Positions 9,302 to 22,063 of a stretch of DNA of 64,000 bases are shown here, piece by piece (within the stretch, counting starts at the first letter, position 1; each line of letters opens with the position of its first letter). Made by a program: the position numbers and the translations under genes. The notes beneath the pieces were generated by a model. The model was not told the origin of the DNA, did not search any database, and saw only the letters and a program-made list of their open reading frames with translations. This DNA comes from Lepisosteus oculatus (taxonomy: Eukaryota; Chordata; Actinopteri; Semionotiformes; Lepisosteidae): positions 9,006,775-9,070,774 of the forward strand of contig NC_090716.1 in the NCBI RefSeq assembly GCF_040954835.1, given 5' to 3'.

Positions 9302-12300
9302 ACACGTTATCATATGTGAAAAAAATAAATATAGTTTTGAATGTGCAGTTTTCTAGATTTCTTCTTTAAGTCTGTGGTGACATTAAAAACGGCATTGTAA
9401 AGAAATATTGTATTTAATATTAAATACTAAGCTATTACTGAAATTGGATGGATGACGTGTACAGTATACTGGGGTTCAGACTAGCGTACCCCCTAAATTA
9501 CTGGATAGGCTCCCGTTTCAATGCCTGAGTTTTACTATATTGTTTCCAAGCGGCAGATGGCACTATTGTCATACGGAAAATCTTATTTTATCCCTCTTAC
9601 CAATGTACTTCAAAATTTAAATCACATTATTTAAAAGTTAACATTATTTGAAACCATATTTTTCGAGACTGATTGACGCCGTGTCCGTAAAGTGGTTATT
9701 TTTCATCCCGGAGTTCCTTCTCTTTGGATTTTGAAAACTGAATCTTAAAATGTATTTTTAAAATGAATATGTAAAACTTTCACTCTATAAAATGATACAC
9801 ACTTCTAATTGGATATGACTACTGCTAACACAAAGGGCAATTTGTGTAAGAGCTTTTAATAACAGCAAGACCAAATACTATGCATCACAGATGCAGGCTC
9901 TCTGATTGCACTGCATTGATCCTTTGCTGCAAGGTACTCCAATATCCTTCTCATTCTGACTGCTTGCTTAGTCATAGATGTAGATTACAGTGCAACACAA
10001 GAGCAGACAAACTATTCTTTCTTTGAACAAAAACGGTCACCTTTATATTTTTTATGAAGATGAGTGCATTCAGGTAAACCAGAAACAAGGCTAATACGCT
10101 CGACCAGCTACCAACCCAACCTAGCTCCTCTGCTGCTACCTGTTACTGTAGCAGTGATTCACTAAGGACTGTGCCGGTAGGAAGGCAGGCGAGACGGGCA
10201 CGTTTGGACACACTTGTTTCTGTGAGGAAGAGGAGGCGTACCTCAGTCATCTTGACGCCTCCGCTGGCTTGCCGTCTTTCCTAGGAAAGATACCGATAGA
10301 AAGCACTGTGTCATCATCACCGGATTATGGGGGGAGGTGTATAAATCTTCTTTAGGCTTGGGGTGGGGGACGTAACCTCCCGACAGACTGTGCCCCTGAT
10401 GACGATATTTTCAAGCTTCAAATGGTCTGTTATGTTCCTTGGCAAAAGCAAACAACCCCAGAAAAGCAAGGCGACATTAGGAGCGATAGTAAAAAACGCA
10501 ACGTGAAAGAAATGCGTCATTACCGCAAAGCGGCTGTCTGATTTAAATGTATCAGCAATCCGGCATACAGCATGAATGAATGTATTTTTAATGCCCCGAC
10601 TGAAAAATATTTTTGATTTTTTTTTCTGTGCGGTCGTGATCATACAGCTTTCACAAAAATGTTTTTTTTATGTTATGTTAAAATGTGCTCACACTACATC
10701 CAATCTATCAGGCTTTCTGAACGAGACGTTGTCCCGAAATGGAGCATTAATTTAATAGCTAGTGTTGTGCTTACCCGGTGATAGAGGAGCGCGTGTAATA
10801 CAAGGTGCTGCTAATTAAGAAGTGGTGCAGTTATTGAGTGAACAAAATCTGTGCAAGGATACCAAAGGCTGTTGACACTACTCTCCTACGTAAAGAGGTC
10901 ATTAAGTTATTTACCATTACTAGATTTAATCGACCTGGATATTAAAAATAAAACCCAACATAATCCCCAGGTACCCTGACGCAGGAACCCACCTGAACTA
11001 ATTATTGTTTTATCCCCAGCTGTTTTTAAAGCGATCTTTGATCTTTGCTTTCTAAAGCTTCCATTATTTTCAAGACCTGTTTCGGAAGGAATGGAATCCG
11101 TGAACTGTACCACACCTGTGCAGAGGTACACAGTGAGCTATTTTAAAGGGTGTACCTGGCCGACCCAAAAGACGCAGCGCTTTTAATATTTTACTTGCCG
11201 TTCGCTGAGGTGGAACGTTTTTTTCAATAATTAATTTCGCCAGCCTCCAAGTTTGAAATACGTTTAAATAATGTATCTAACCCTGAGCTGAAATGTAGAG
11301 ACAAAGACAGGACCGTTTTGGTTAATCTGTACAAAATCTCCGGTAAATTAATTTCCATTTATGGGCACAAAATTTATGGATAAATCCTTTGTTATTGCTA
11401 CCGACAGCAAGTAAAGATAAAGGTTTTCAACACACAAGTTGCGTTTTTCGTTACCTGTTTGTTTGTGCTATATTTTGCATAAATAATTCAATTTATCTCT
11501 GTAACTGAACAAAAGGATATAATAATTTAGCAACTTCCAGGTGTCTTCACAATACCTTAGAGTTTGAAAGACTGAAAGCTGTGGGACAATTCATAATATT
11601 GAAATATTGTTCCATTTGCAACACAAATGATTAACACCATCAATGAAGTGAGGGGGAATCTTAAAAGATAATTTAATTACATAGGTGAATATTAGACATG
11701 GTATCAAACACACACTGTCTCTGGTCTCAGATACTTATGTTGCTGTTACACAAATGTAAGTCTCTTGTATTCAGTTGCATTGTCATACTATATTACCTTG
11801 GATGGATTTCAAGTATTATCTTAAAGCTAATGCTGGGCTGCTGAGCAAGGATTATAGGTAATTGCTCCCGATTTAAAACTCTGTCCTCTTCTCAGATATA
11901 TTTTTTACTTTTCTGGGAAGGCCGGTAAAGTAATATATCAGGGGAATGCAATAATTCCACAGGAAGATGAAAAATGTGACACTTTTAAATGTTTCCATGG
12001 AAACGGCATAGTACTGCAGTTACTAAAAAGCCCTTTATGTATAACATAGAAGAGGAATAAAGCATTTAAATGTACAATGCCATCCTCTTGTGCACTGACT
12101 TTGCAAGGAAATAACTGGAGGGGAATTCCAAGTACCTGTATATCCTATGTACAGTATATTAACAACCTAAATACATTTCATAAGAACATAATAATTTCAG
12201 TATGCTCTGTTGAAAGGCAAATGTGTTTCACGGATGAATAGCTGCACTTATGTTTCATAATTTACAGGGATATAATCCCATAGAAAGCTAGTGGACAGTG

Positions 12301-13838
12301 TTGTTAGCTCTTGCCCTTTTCTTACCTGTCAGCTCAGAACTAACAAGAAGTAGAAGATGCCTTTTCACATCCTACACACCATCTGTTAAATTAGTGAGCA
12401 CCTCTTCAGAACACAGTAGCATTTGTTTGAGTACCACTCTAAAAATAAAATAAAACCAGAGGAAATGTTCATATTACAGTCTCACCCTTATATACGGCCA
12501 CCATATATAATATCTTCGCTTCACTACTGAGATTACAAATTCAAGCAGTTTTCTCATGCAGCACTAATCCAATCCAACCCTCTTACTGGAATAAGTCAAA
12601 TTTTAAAGGTCATTTAAACTGTTTCAAGAGTACATAGTGGCGGTAGTTTAATTTATTGCATTTGTGATTATAATAACACACAACAGGACTTGTGGTCTGA
12701 TGTTCTGGGATATTTAAATTTAATTTTCCGCTAATTCAGTCAGTTTGTACCATGCTATTTAAATGGTTCAATATTTTGAGAGCTGACACATTTTCTGGCT
12801 TGAGTAATTTCTTTTCTTTCCATCTCTCCTAAAACAAATTTTATTTTTAATTACATTTTAAATACATACAAAGCAATACATTTTTAAAACAAATTCATAT
12901 GTCTAAATGAAGATGGCAGTTTGTCAAAAATGAGAACTTTAAGCTTCTTTACATTTTCTCTGAATTATTACAATCTCTTCCACAACCACTGTATATCTAA
13001 TTTATTCTGTGTTAAACCTATGAAGTGAACAGTTAGCAACGTAAGACGTTACTGTGAACAGAATATGCTCAGCATGGTGAGATATGAAACAACAATCCAA
13101 TGTAAAAGATCTTAAATATACATGTTCTCTGACTTGTTGTACTGCTGGTACATCTGCGCTGCATGCTTTCTGATATCCATTAGCCTCTTTGAAATCCATT
13201 TTGTGTAAAAGGTTTCAAACAAATAAATGGCAGATGGTAATGTGAGTTTTGAATATTGATACACAATGACAAAATGAAAACTGTAGCTACGCTGTGTACT
13301 GTATACACAAAATGATGTGGTGTTTTACTAATCAAAGGCTGCCATTTTCTCCAGTAAGTTTAGAAATACACTGAAGGTCCTTGTGTAAAGATTATTCAGT
13401 GTGGCCGACTCATATCTCCATCTCAGCATGATCTTAATTCTAAAGCTGAAAGAGGACCAATAATTTTGTTGGTCAGATTAGCACTGCTGTGATGTTAAAT
13501 GTTCCTGTCTGCTCATACTAAATCAGAATCTTGCTAGGGAATATGTTACACTATTTCTGTCTGCAGTCATTCCTTTGTGCTTCCTGATGCAACATTTTTC
13601 TTTTCAAAATCTACCATGAAAACTTTGAAGATACAAGAGAATCAGGACCTAGTTTGGCTAAATATTTTGTAACTACCATGGGAAACCCATTTAGAAAGCA
13701 AATTCATTATAGGATTCAGAGAATTCATAGCAAAAGGTAATTCTTTAACCAATGTAGTCAAAAACATCAAGAGCCAATCCTATCCTTTGAAAACTTTGGT
13801 TGTTATCTACACCAGCCTTTTTCATATGAAGACCCATT
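9302..13838. other. Intergenic DNA between pyurf and the first tRNA-SINE
   Basis: No coding exon is supported. The only part standing out is a GC-richer patch at about 10080-10300, with an 8-bp inverted repeat (10232-10239 and 10255-10262) and a 16-bp palindrome (10275-10290). The rest is AT-rich and unremarkable. Confidence 0.4.
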
Positions 13839-13854
13839 AATTATTAATGTCTAT

Positions 13855-14242
13855 ATATCTGTATATATCTGTTGTGGCCATGGTCCACCAAATAAAAACA
13901 AATCCTTTTTCTAATTGCTTCTTCCAATGCAGGGTCACAGGGCAGCCAGAGTCAATCTTGGCAAGGAAGGTGGACAAGGCAGGCTACACCCTGGTCAGGA
14001 GGCCAGTCGATTGCAGGGGAGACACAGACACTCACACACTCACACCCAGGGCCAATTTTCCCAGAAGCCAAGTATCCAACTAGCATGACTTTGGACTGTG
14101 GCAGAAAACTGGAGCACCCATCGAAACCCATACAAACACAGGGACAACATACAAACTCCACACAGACAGCACCCCAGGTCCAGAAATGAGGCCAGGGCTC
14201 CAACACTGCAATACTAACCAGTCTGCCACCGTGCTGCTCTAA
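13855..14242 (-). mobile_element. tRNA-derived SINE with 16-bp target duplication
   Basis: This is a retroposed SINE in minus orientation. Its head at the high-coordinate end gives an A-box-like GTGGCAGACTGGTTAG on the minus strand. The body carries the block tttggactgtgg and a CA-rich stretch, and ends near cagggtcacagggcagcc. The direct repeat aattattaatgtctat flanks it at 13839-13854 and 14243-14258, a perfect 16-bp target-site duplication. Other copies in the window lie near 23.8, 32.4 and 45.5 kb. The class looks like the tRNA-headed SINEs widespread in fish; the family name is not assigned. Confidence 0.8.
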
Positions 14243-14258
14243 AATTATTAATGTCTAT

Positions 14259-17200
14259 GTTAATTACTATACACCAATAAATTCTCATAATATTACATTA
14301 AAATTATTTTCTTTCTCTGATACAATATTGTTCAGTAAAACACTGTGATATGTACAATTGTATACTTTTCCGCTTTTATATAAACTACAGTTTTACTGAA
14401 AACCTCTTTGTCAGATCCAGCATGTTTCAGAAAAGGATCCATAGTTTTTTTAAATTAATTTATTCATGCTTTTTCATGGTTAAGATTCAAAGTCTAAAAC
14501 ACCGTATAGAAGGATTGATCCATATGTACACTTAATTCTGTGTTTCCAGAGATAGGTTATTACTGTGTTGATGTTAATGTGTTCTCTGCTCATGCTGATT
14601 TAAACTGACATCATCCCTCTTACTGTCTGTGTCAGTGCTCTGTGAGTGGTTCCATAGCTCCAAGTGCTCTGACCCCTGGGACAGGGCTCAAATTGAGCTG
14701 TGTGAGACTGCGGGACAAACTGATAGAGCTTTTTTTCTGGAAGGATCTGTCTGAAGTACAGCTGGCAGTAAAAATCAATATCCATCCCTGCATGGGTTCG
14801 AGGAGTCTGGTAGCTGCAAGCGTCTAAGTTGTAACAGTAAAAATATTACTTTGTATTTTAACGGGTTATTCAGCAATCAAATCGTTAATCACCTTAAATA
14901 CATAGGAAGTGCAAACCACCTAGAAAATGCTGGTCTACACAGCACTGACTTGGCAACATTATGATGCATGCCATATGTATGTGTACCCCTTCACAACTAG
15001 GTGTTACAGTGCTACAGTCTGTCTCTGAACTACCCTGAGCAGTGAAGGGAACTAATTTTGCCCAATGTGCCTGTTTCCTCACCTAAATGCTTCATGCATT
15101 ATTCTCCACTTTCCCACTCGTCCCACAGTATGCCACACACATATTTGTACTTGTAGTCTATTCCTTGCATACCACGAAAGTACAGCAAAAATCTCAGAAG
15201 TCATTTTTCACATTTTAAATACTCTAACATTACCCAGAAAGTTCCCTCATCTGTCACTGGTAATGAAACAGCTACACTCCTTTCTGCTTAAATATTAATG
15301 GGAACAGCATGCACTCATGATTCTGTTACTGTTTCTTTCCACATAATGTCTTTTGTGTAGCCGAGCAGGGAATAACAAGTCAGTTCCAAAGACAGCGTTA
15401 GTGAAGCATGCATAATTAATTCTGTGTGGCATCGCAGGGCTTGCACTGTGTCCTGTTTAGCGGGGTGCCTGGGCATCCTGTCCTTTATAACTGGTTTTGC
15501 TATACAATTGCAGTAGAATATTCCAAAAGACAAAGTCTCTAGGAAGACTAATTATGCTTCACAATCCAGAACTACACCCTAAAGACATCCCTGTTTACTA
15601 TGAAATGAGAATATTTGTCATGATTATATTATTTTGCAAAGCAGGTGACCTGCTGGGACTGCTTGTGACATCATCTTTGAACCTGGTCCTGTTTTGAATA
15701 ATTAATATTCCCCTCATCCCTTTTTTCAGTGGCTACTGAGACTTGTGTTGGACTATAAACTGTGATTTTAGTTCTAAATATCTTAGCATAATCTCAGTTT
15801 GCAAATTAGGACTTTGTTATAAATCCAGCAGTCCAAAATACTATCATACCCAAAAACATACATATGACTAAAAATGTCCTTTAAATGGAGTTATGAATCG
15901 TAAAACCAAAACTAGTAATAAGAAATCAGACATTTTACACCTGGTGCAAGGATCAGTAGTTCTCTGTGATGCATTGCAGATTCTGACAGTCAGTTCTTCT
16001 TTTATATGCATTCAGAATGGCACTTCTAATATACCCAGGATTTCATGCACATGATGGCTGCTAATTTCAAGACCCCTTCTGCAGTGTACTGTATCTGGTT
16101 CATAATGTGCATCAGATAGCGATGGGGAGGCAGGGTGTACTGAGATTTAACGGGAACCGCATATTCATTACATTGCTCTTTACCTTCAATGTATAGTGAT
16201 TTAATGTATCGCATAGTCGAACAAAAAATATTGACTGAGCTCATCATGGGAGAAAAGACTGGACAAATTATTTTTTCATTTTTTTAATCAGGGAAAAGAA
16301 AAGGGTTTCAAACTGCTGCTGCTACGTACTGAAAGGCATTTTCAGTGTGAAGCCTATTGTCATAGATGAGATATGTTGAATTTTTAACTGGTACCAGTTA
16401 CCAGTGGCATATGCGGTGGTCATTTCTGGCGTACGATGGTAGCATGATGTTAGAGCCAATAACCTTCTGAGGACTCTGGGGATGTAACCCATATTCTTCT
16501 CAGGGCAAGCTCTGCCAGTTAGAATTGATTAACTTTGAATTCACATTCATGAAAAGCTCAGAAAGAAAGACAGTAAAACATTGGTAGTCCTAGTCATTGT
16601 TTTATGAAGAGCATGTACATTTTAGCATGTTGAATGAGCTCTTCATAACTTACTGAACTGCACTTTGACAAAACCTTCCATTCCTGTCCTGGCAGAGGTG
16701 TATTGTATTTGGATGACTTGCTGTAGTGGAATTAAGTGAGTCAGGCCGCTCTTTGACTTCATAAACAATTGGAAAAGACAGTTTCATCTTTTCACATATA
16801 CGTCAAATTGCTAATTGCAAATTTCATTATCAAATTAATGTCTCATCTAACAGGATAATTTAAAATCCATTAACATTCAAATAGGTAAAGAGAGACCCTT
16901 AGCAACAATTATTATAAAAGAACATGTGCAGGAGCAAATAACCTAAATTCTTCTCGTCGCTTTGATTGATGTTCAAAAATTCATTGCAGACTGATAATTT
17001 AAGAAATTAACATGGTTACAGTGACATCAGTGACCTAGTCGTATGCATAATAAACAGTGTTTAATTTGGTTCCACACTTCTTATCTTTAAATTTCTTGCA
17101 GATCAATGTGCAGTGGTGCAGAAGTGGAAAACAATAACAATATTTTAATATATTTAGAAGAACATGGAGAACCCAGCCTAGTATCAGACAGGGAACTTGC

Positions 17201-18249
17201 CAAACTCCTGAGCTCAGATAAACTTGCATTTTCTGCCATGTACTAACATCATTTAATGCTCTCGATCTGTGCTTGCAAAAATATGTTGTGCAAAACAAAT
17301 ATCGCTATGAGGCATGAAAAAAATGACCTAAGGTTCAAAATGAGTTTATTCTGGTTTAAGTACATACTAATAATGAAAAATGACTATTTCTAAATCAAAA
17401 CTGTCACTTCACTCATTGGGGTCATTCAGAATATAAGCAAAGAAGTGTTAATCCTAACTGTGAAATAGAGGAAAATTAGGGTTCCATTAACAGCATGAGA
17501 GACCAAGTGAAAAAAACACCCTAATTTGTAACAGATTCAGGCCATTTCCTTTTTGCTTGGGAGACAGTTCAATCAGAAAACATGATGGAAAGCAAGTTTT
17601 CCTTTTAAAAAGTCTATTACCACGCATGACGTTGTTATTCTCTTCTGGAGTAATAGCTGGCAAACTATTGTTTTAGATATAATATAATTCCCAATATTCT
17701 ACTCTTGCATTTAGGGGCTATCAATCATTGTACAGATGATTTAAAGCCAAACAGAACTGTGCAGCTGTGCATTGCAGTCTGGGCATAATACTATTACACT
17801 GATGTTTCAAGGCTTGTCAGAATTGAGGGTAATAGCTAATGCAGGGGCATGAGAACTTAGAGAAAGCACATACAATAAATAGCTCTCCTACTCTTCTACT
17901 TTGAGTAACAGTGATGCCCTCTTTAACTGAATGGGTCCTTATTTAAATGCAACTCTTCCTACTCATTTTGTATCTTCACTGCAGGAATTGCAGGAAATTA
18001 GTTCAGTGGAAGATCTCCATTGTATTTAAAGACAATGCACAACTGAACTAGTGAACTCAACGAAGTGAAACTCTTACTATATGTCTGAGCTGTATATCTA
18101 TAATTCAGAACTCCTCTGCAACTTGCCCTTAGCAGGCTACTTAACTATATATACCAAGGGAATTTACAATAATTCTGGCACATGCGCTGCTGTCTGCTAT
18201 ATACTGTAGCTTTGTTTCTAAATTCTTTCAAACTCTTCTTACAATGTAA
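14259..18249. other. Intergenic DNA without a recognised gene
   Basis: Only short chance reading frames are present. The segment at 14600-14830 is somewhat GC-richer and could be an old repeat, but I could not match it to anything else in the window. Confidence 0.35.
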
Positions 18250-18818
18250 TTAATTAATTATAATAATTGCTTACACTTATATAGCGCTTTTCTGGACACT
18301 CCCCTCAAAGCGCTTTACAGGTAATGGGAACTCCCCTCCACCACCACCAATGTGCAGCCCCACCTGGATGATGTAACAGCAGCCAAAGTGTGCCAGAACG
18401 CTCACCACACATCAGCTATCAGTGGGGAGGAGAGCAGAGTAATGTAGCCAATTCATATATGGGGATTATTAGGAGGCCATGATTGTAAGGGCCAATGGGA
18501 AATTTGGCCAGGACGCCGGGGTTACACACCTACTCTTTTCGAGAAACGCCCTGGCCACAGAGAGTCAGGACCTCCGTTTTACGTCTCATCCGAAGGACGC
18601 CGCCTGTTTACAGTATAGTGTCCCCCTCACTATACTGGGGCATTAGGACCCACATGGACCACAGGGTGAGTGCCCCCTGCTGGCCCCACTAACACCTCTT
18701 CCAGCAGCAACTTTAGTTTTTCCCAGGAGATCTCCCATCCAGGTACTGACCAGGCTCACACCTGCTTAGGGTCAGTGGGTTGCCAGTTATGAATTGCAGG
18801 GTGATATGGCTGCTGGCA
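18250..18818 (-). mobile_element. 5S-rRNA-derived SINE, near full length
   Basis: The element lies in minus orientation, with its head at about 18817 and its tail at about 18260. The first 100 bases or so of the minus strand track 5S rRNA in order: GGCCATACCACCCTG corresponds to a slightly changed copy here, followed by CTAAGCAGG (internal A box) and GGATGGGAGATCTCCTGGG (C box, 18740-18722). The body includes ggacctccgttttacgtctc and cccacatggaccacagg. The tail has tatagcgcttttctgg and caaagcgctttacag, ending in TAA-type repeats. A short direct repeat aatgtaa (18243-18249 and 18819-18825) may be the target duplication. It would have been transcribed by RNA polymerase III from a type 1 promoter. 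Confidence 0.75.
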
Positions 18819-18825
18819 AATGTAA

Positions 18826-21700
18826 CCTAGAGGTGATTAATCACAGTTCTCTCTTCCTTTTAAATTGTATTCCCTGGACTTACCGGACATACACATGAAA
18901 TCACAAAAAAATATCTGAAATAACATTACAATTTAATAACAGTGCTATCTTTTTTCTGTCTCTGTACTGTGAAGCTTTAAAAACTGGTTTTGTATAAAAT
19001 ATTTACTTCTCTTAGTAAGTAAGAAAACAGTTAAGAAGCGTAAGAGGAAATGTTGAGTCTGGTCATGATCCAAAGATAACTGTGTTATTCAGGAGACTGA
19101 ATTCTCCTTTTCACTTCACATTTTCTCTTACATTTCTCGCTTGAAGCCTGTCTCTCAAAGCAATTTCAGACGGCTTACCAGCATTATGTGAAGTTTGTGT
19201 TCATAAATCAATTAAAAAAACGTTTTCATTTTTAATTAAAAAAAGGCAACAGGATATAGTGTCATTTTACAACTAGTATTCTACTACTTGTTATCCTAAA
19301 TAGAGCTAGTGAGTTTTTCACATCCTATCAACTGCCTCACAGAGCGGAGCTTTCATACAGTATCAATCTGTCAGCTATTAAATAAATATTATAAAGCTTA
19401 AAATGAACGTGTCACTGCAGTACAGGTGGAGGAATCATACAGATATCAGTGGCAGTCTAACACTGTGACAGGGTGTTAAGAGAAAATGAACTACTGTCAT
19501 GAAAGTGAGAGTGAGAGAGAACCTGATTTTTGCTCAATGGACCCCAACCAATATCATCAACCAGACAGTGTGGAGAATCAAAATCCTGATCACTCCAGGC
19601 ATAAAGTTTTCACCCAGAGCCCCCCTCCCTCACACACTGCAATTTTGTTTCTTTGTGAGAAGTCTGAGGGAAAATTGTTGGTTGATGGCCCAGGTGACTA
19701 AGTAAATTGGAATAAATGAATGTGTGAATTAGAGACTCAAAGTCATAGCCTGGAGGCAATGGCATTAAGCTGTAGCACATTTGATGAAGCTGACTGGTGA
19801 GCCAGTCTGATGTGTTCATACGGCTTGCTTTTTCATACAATTCAGAACACTGAAAGGGAAATAATACTAATTATAAAATCGTGTCTCAATGTCTGGAATA
19901 CTACAGGTAGATGAAAGGTGAGGGACATCGAAGTTTATGTCGTCAGGCACGTCGCCGCTGGGCACTATGGCTTCTCCCCGCACAAGCACCTACACCCTGA
20001 ACTCAGTCCTCTCTCCCTCTAGCACTGGACCTCCGCCAAGCACAGGAGAAACCTGTCGCGCCAGACTGATCTGAATTCAAGGGTTGGCCCTCTAGTCCGG
20101 TCACTACCAGCCTACCATTCATTAGCTGACAAGGATTCCCAAAGGGCTGCAGAGGCTGAGAAGGCTTGACATTAGCCAGGGTTTCCTCCTCCTAACGCGC
20201 AGCAGTAACCTGTAAAACAGTAACCAGTGAGCCACAGAGAGCCGCAGTCACTCAATTCGATTGTATGTTTGTAAAAAACACTTACCCTTTCATCTTAAAA
20301 AAATACTCTTAAATACTTGAGAAACTGCCTTATTCAGTTATTTCCATGTTACAGAACAATACAGACATATGTACATTATTGCTCCCAGTAGAATAATATG
20401 AATATAAAAATATAAATATAAACGTAAATATAAATTCACATTTTTATCTCCTTGCTTATGCTATATTGGAAACCCAAACTCAGACAGACTAGCAATTTTT
20501 TTTTTGTTCTTTGCTGTGACCCGTAATTGTCAATTCTAGTAGTGCTTTGGCTTAAAATACCTCAATTTTCACTTCACATCTGGTGACTCTGAGATCTTTC
20601 ATGTGAAAACCACTACAGATATCAACCATGGAACTGTTCATGAACGTTTACTGAAAATTACACCTGATACACATGAACAATTCTTTCAGAAGTTGCAGAA
20701 GAGAAATCAGATTGATTGCCCAATGGGTATGACACACTACGAGCCTGCTTGAATGTGAGGCAGTGGTGATATTGTATCATAATACACTGATGTTCAGTGA
20801 TGTCGCCTATTTTACTTCAAGGTCCTTGGAAAGTGAATGATTTCAGACGTACATCTTGTTCCTCTCATGAGCAGTTTCACAGGGTAAACCTTCTGTTGTG
20901 AAGGAAACAGGTAAGAACTTGTTCTGCAGTGGGAACGTGAATATATTGTCAATAAGAAAGGAAAGGCTGCTGATGAACATGACGGATGGCTCAATTGTTT
21001 GTGCTCCTTTCCTGCTGGAATACAAATGCACAAGAAACCCATGAAGACTTCATTATGGAAAGCCTACATACGATTTTAATCAGGGATTTATAATGGGATA
21101 TACAACAACTGGAAGGCACAAGCAGAGGAGATTTACTGAAAAGATTTGTAAAGACTCGCTAATTCAAATCTCAAACGTTTATTAGATTATTAGACGATTT
21201 TCCTTTTCTAATGACAAAAACACAGTAATAACCTCATATTCGGAAGAACACAAATATTGGGAAGGTATACGTTTTCCATAAAATGGTCCTTTATTTCCCT
21301 CTAAAAATTTAATTTAATCAATATTATGGAGCTTGTTAATGAGCTAAGGTGAAGTGATATATTACAGGCTTTCAGTACTTTGCTCTGATCGATTATACAG
21401 ATGTGAAATTATATCAATTTAATTTTTTTGCCTGTCTGACTATAGGAACCACAAGCCATTGAGGATAAAGAGGCTTTCTTGCAGACTGAACGTCTTCACA
21501 AATTTCAGAATCTAGCCACAGGAGGTCACTGTAATTCCATATGGACGATGACTACTGAATATTTTTTCTACATCAGTTTTGGTCTTTTTTCTGTATTATT
21601 TTAGGTTAGCTGTAATGTTTCAATTTAGAAACATAGTCTGATTTCTATTATTTCACTTTTTAAAAAAATTAAGTACTTTCTGGTTTTGCTCTAACAGGGG
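18826..21700. other. Intergenic DNA without a recognised gene
   Basis: No coding exon is supported. The segment at about 19930-20250 is markedly GC-richer and may be an old SINE-like repeat in minus orientation, with an A-box-like TGGCTCACTGG near 20237 on that strand. A low-complexity ATATAAA stretch lies at about 20397-20435. Confidence 0.35.
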
Positions 21701-21791
21701 TGTTTAGTTGTGAACTCTGAACTTCTCTGGCAGCCAGATACATTCCAGTGCTAAAGGGAATGTCCTAAAGTAAACTGACCGACTGAAGGAA

Positions 21792-22063
21792 CTGAACCTT
21801 TTTAGTCTTGGAAAGAGAAGAGTGTGAGGGGATCTCTTAAAAATATCTAACATCCTCAAAGACACTCACAAAGTCAACCCAGCTGACTGCTTCAGAATCA
21901 AGAATGAATCACAACCCACAGGACACATGAGATTTAAGTCCATTTAAAATCAAGCAATGGATGCACTTCCTTACTCAAAGAGTTGTGGGAGTCTGGAACA
22001 AGCTACTTAGCCATGTTGTTCAAAGCTGATACTCTGATACTCTTGTATCAAAGCTGATACTCT
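21792..22063 (+). pseudogene. Non-LTR retrotransposon (LINE) remnant, end of reverse-transcriptase ORF
   Basis: The plus-strand frame from 21792 reads LNLFSLGKRRV, a stop, then GDLLKISNILKDTHKVNP and ADCFRIKNES. This is the familiar C-terminal block of CR1/L2/Rex-type LINE proteins that follows the reverse-transcriptase domain. Further on, gtctggaacaagctac matches the usual VWNKL-type motif after a frame shift. Several stops and shifts show it is dead. The rest of the LINE is missing, as expected for a truncated old copy. Confidence 0.6.
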
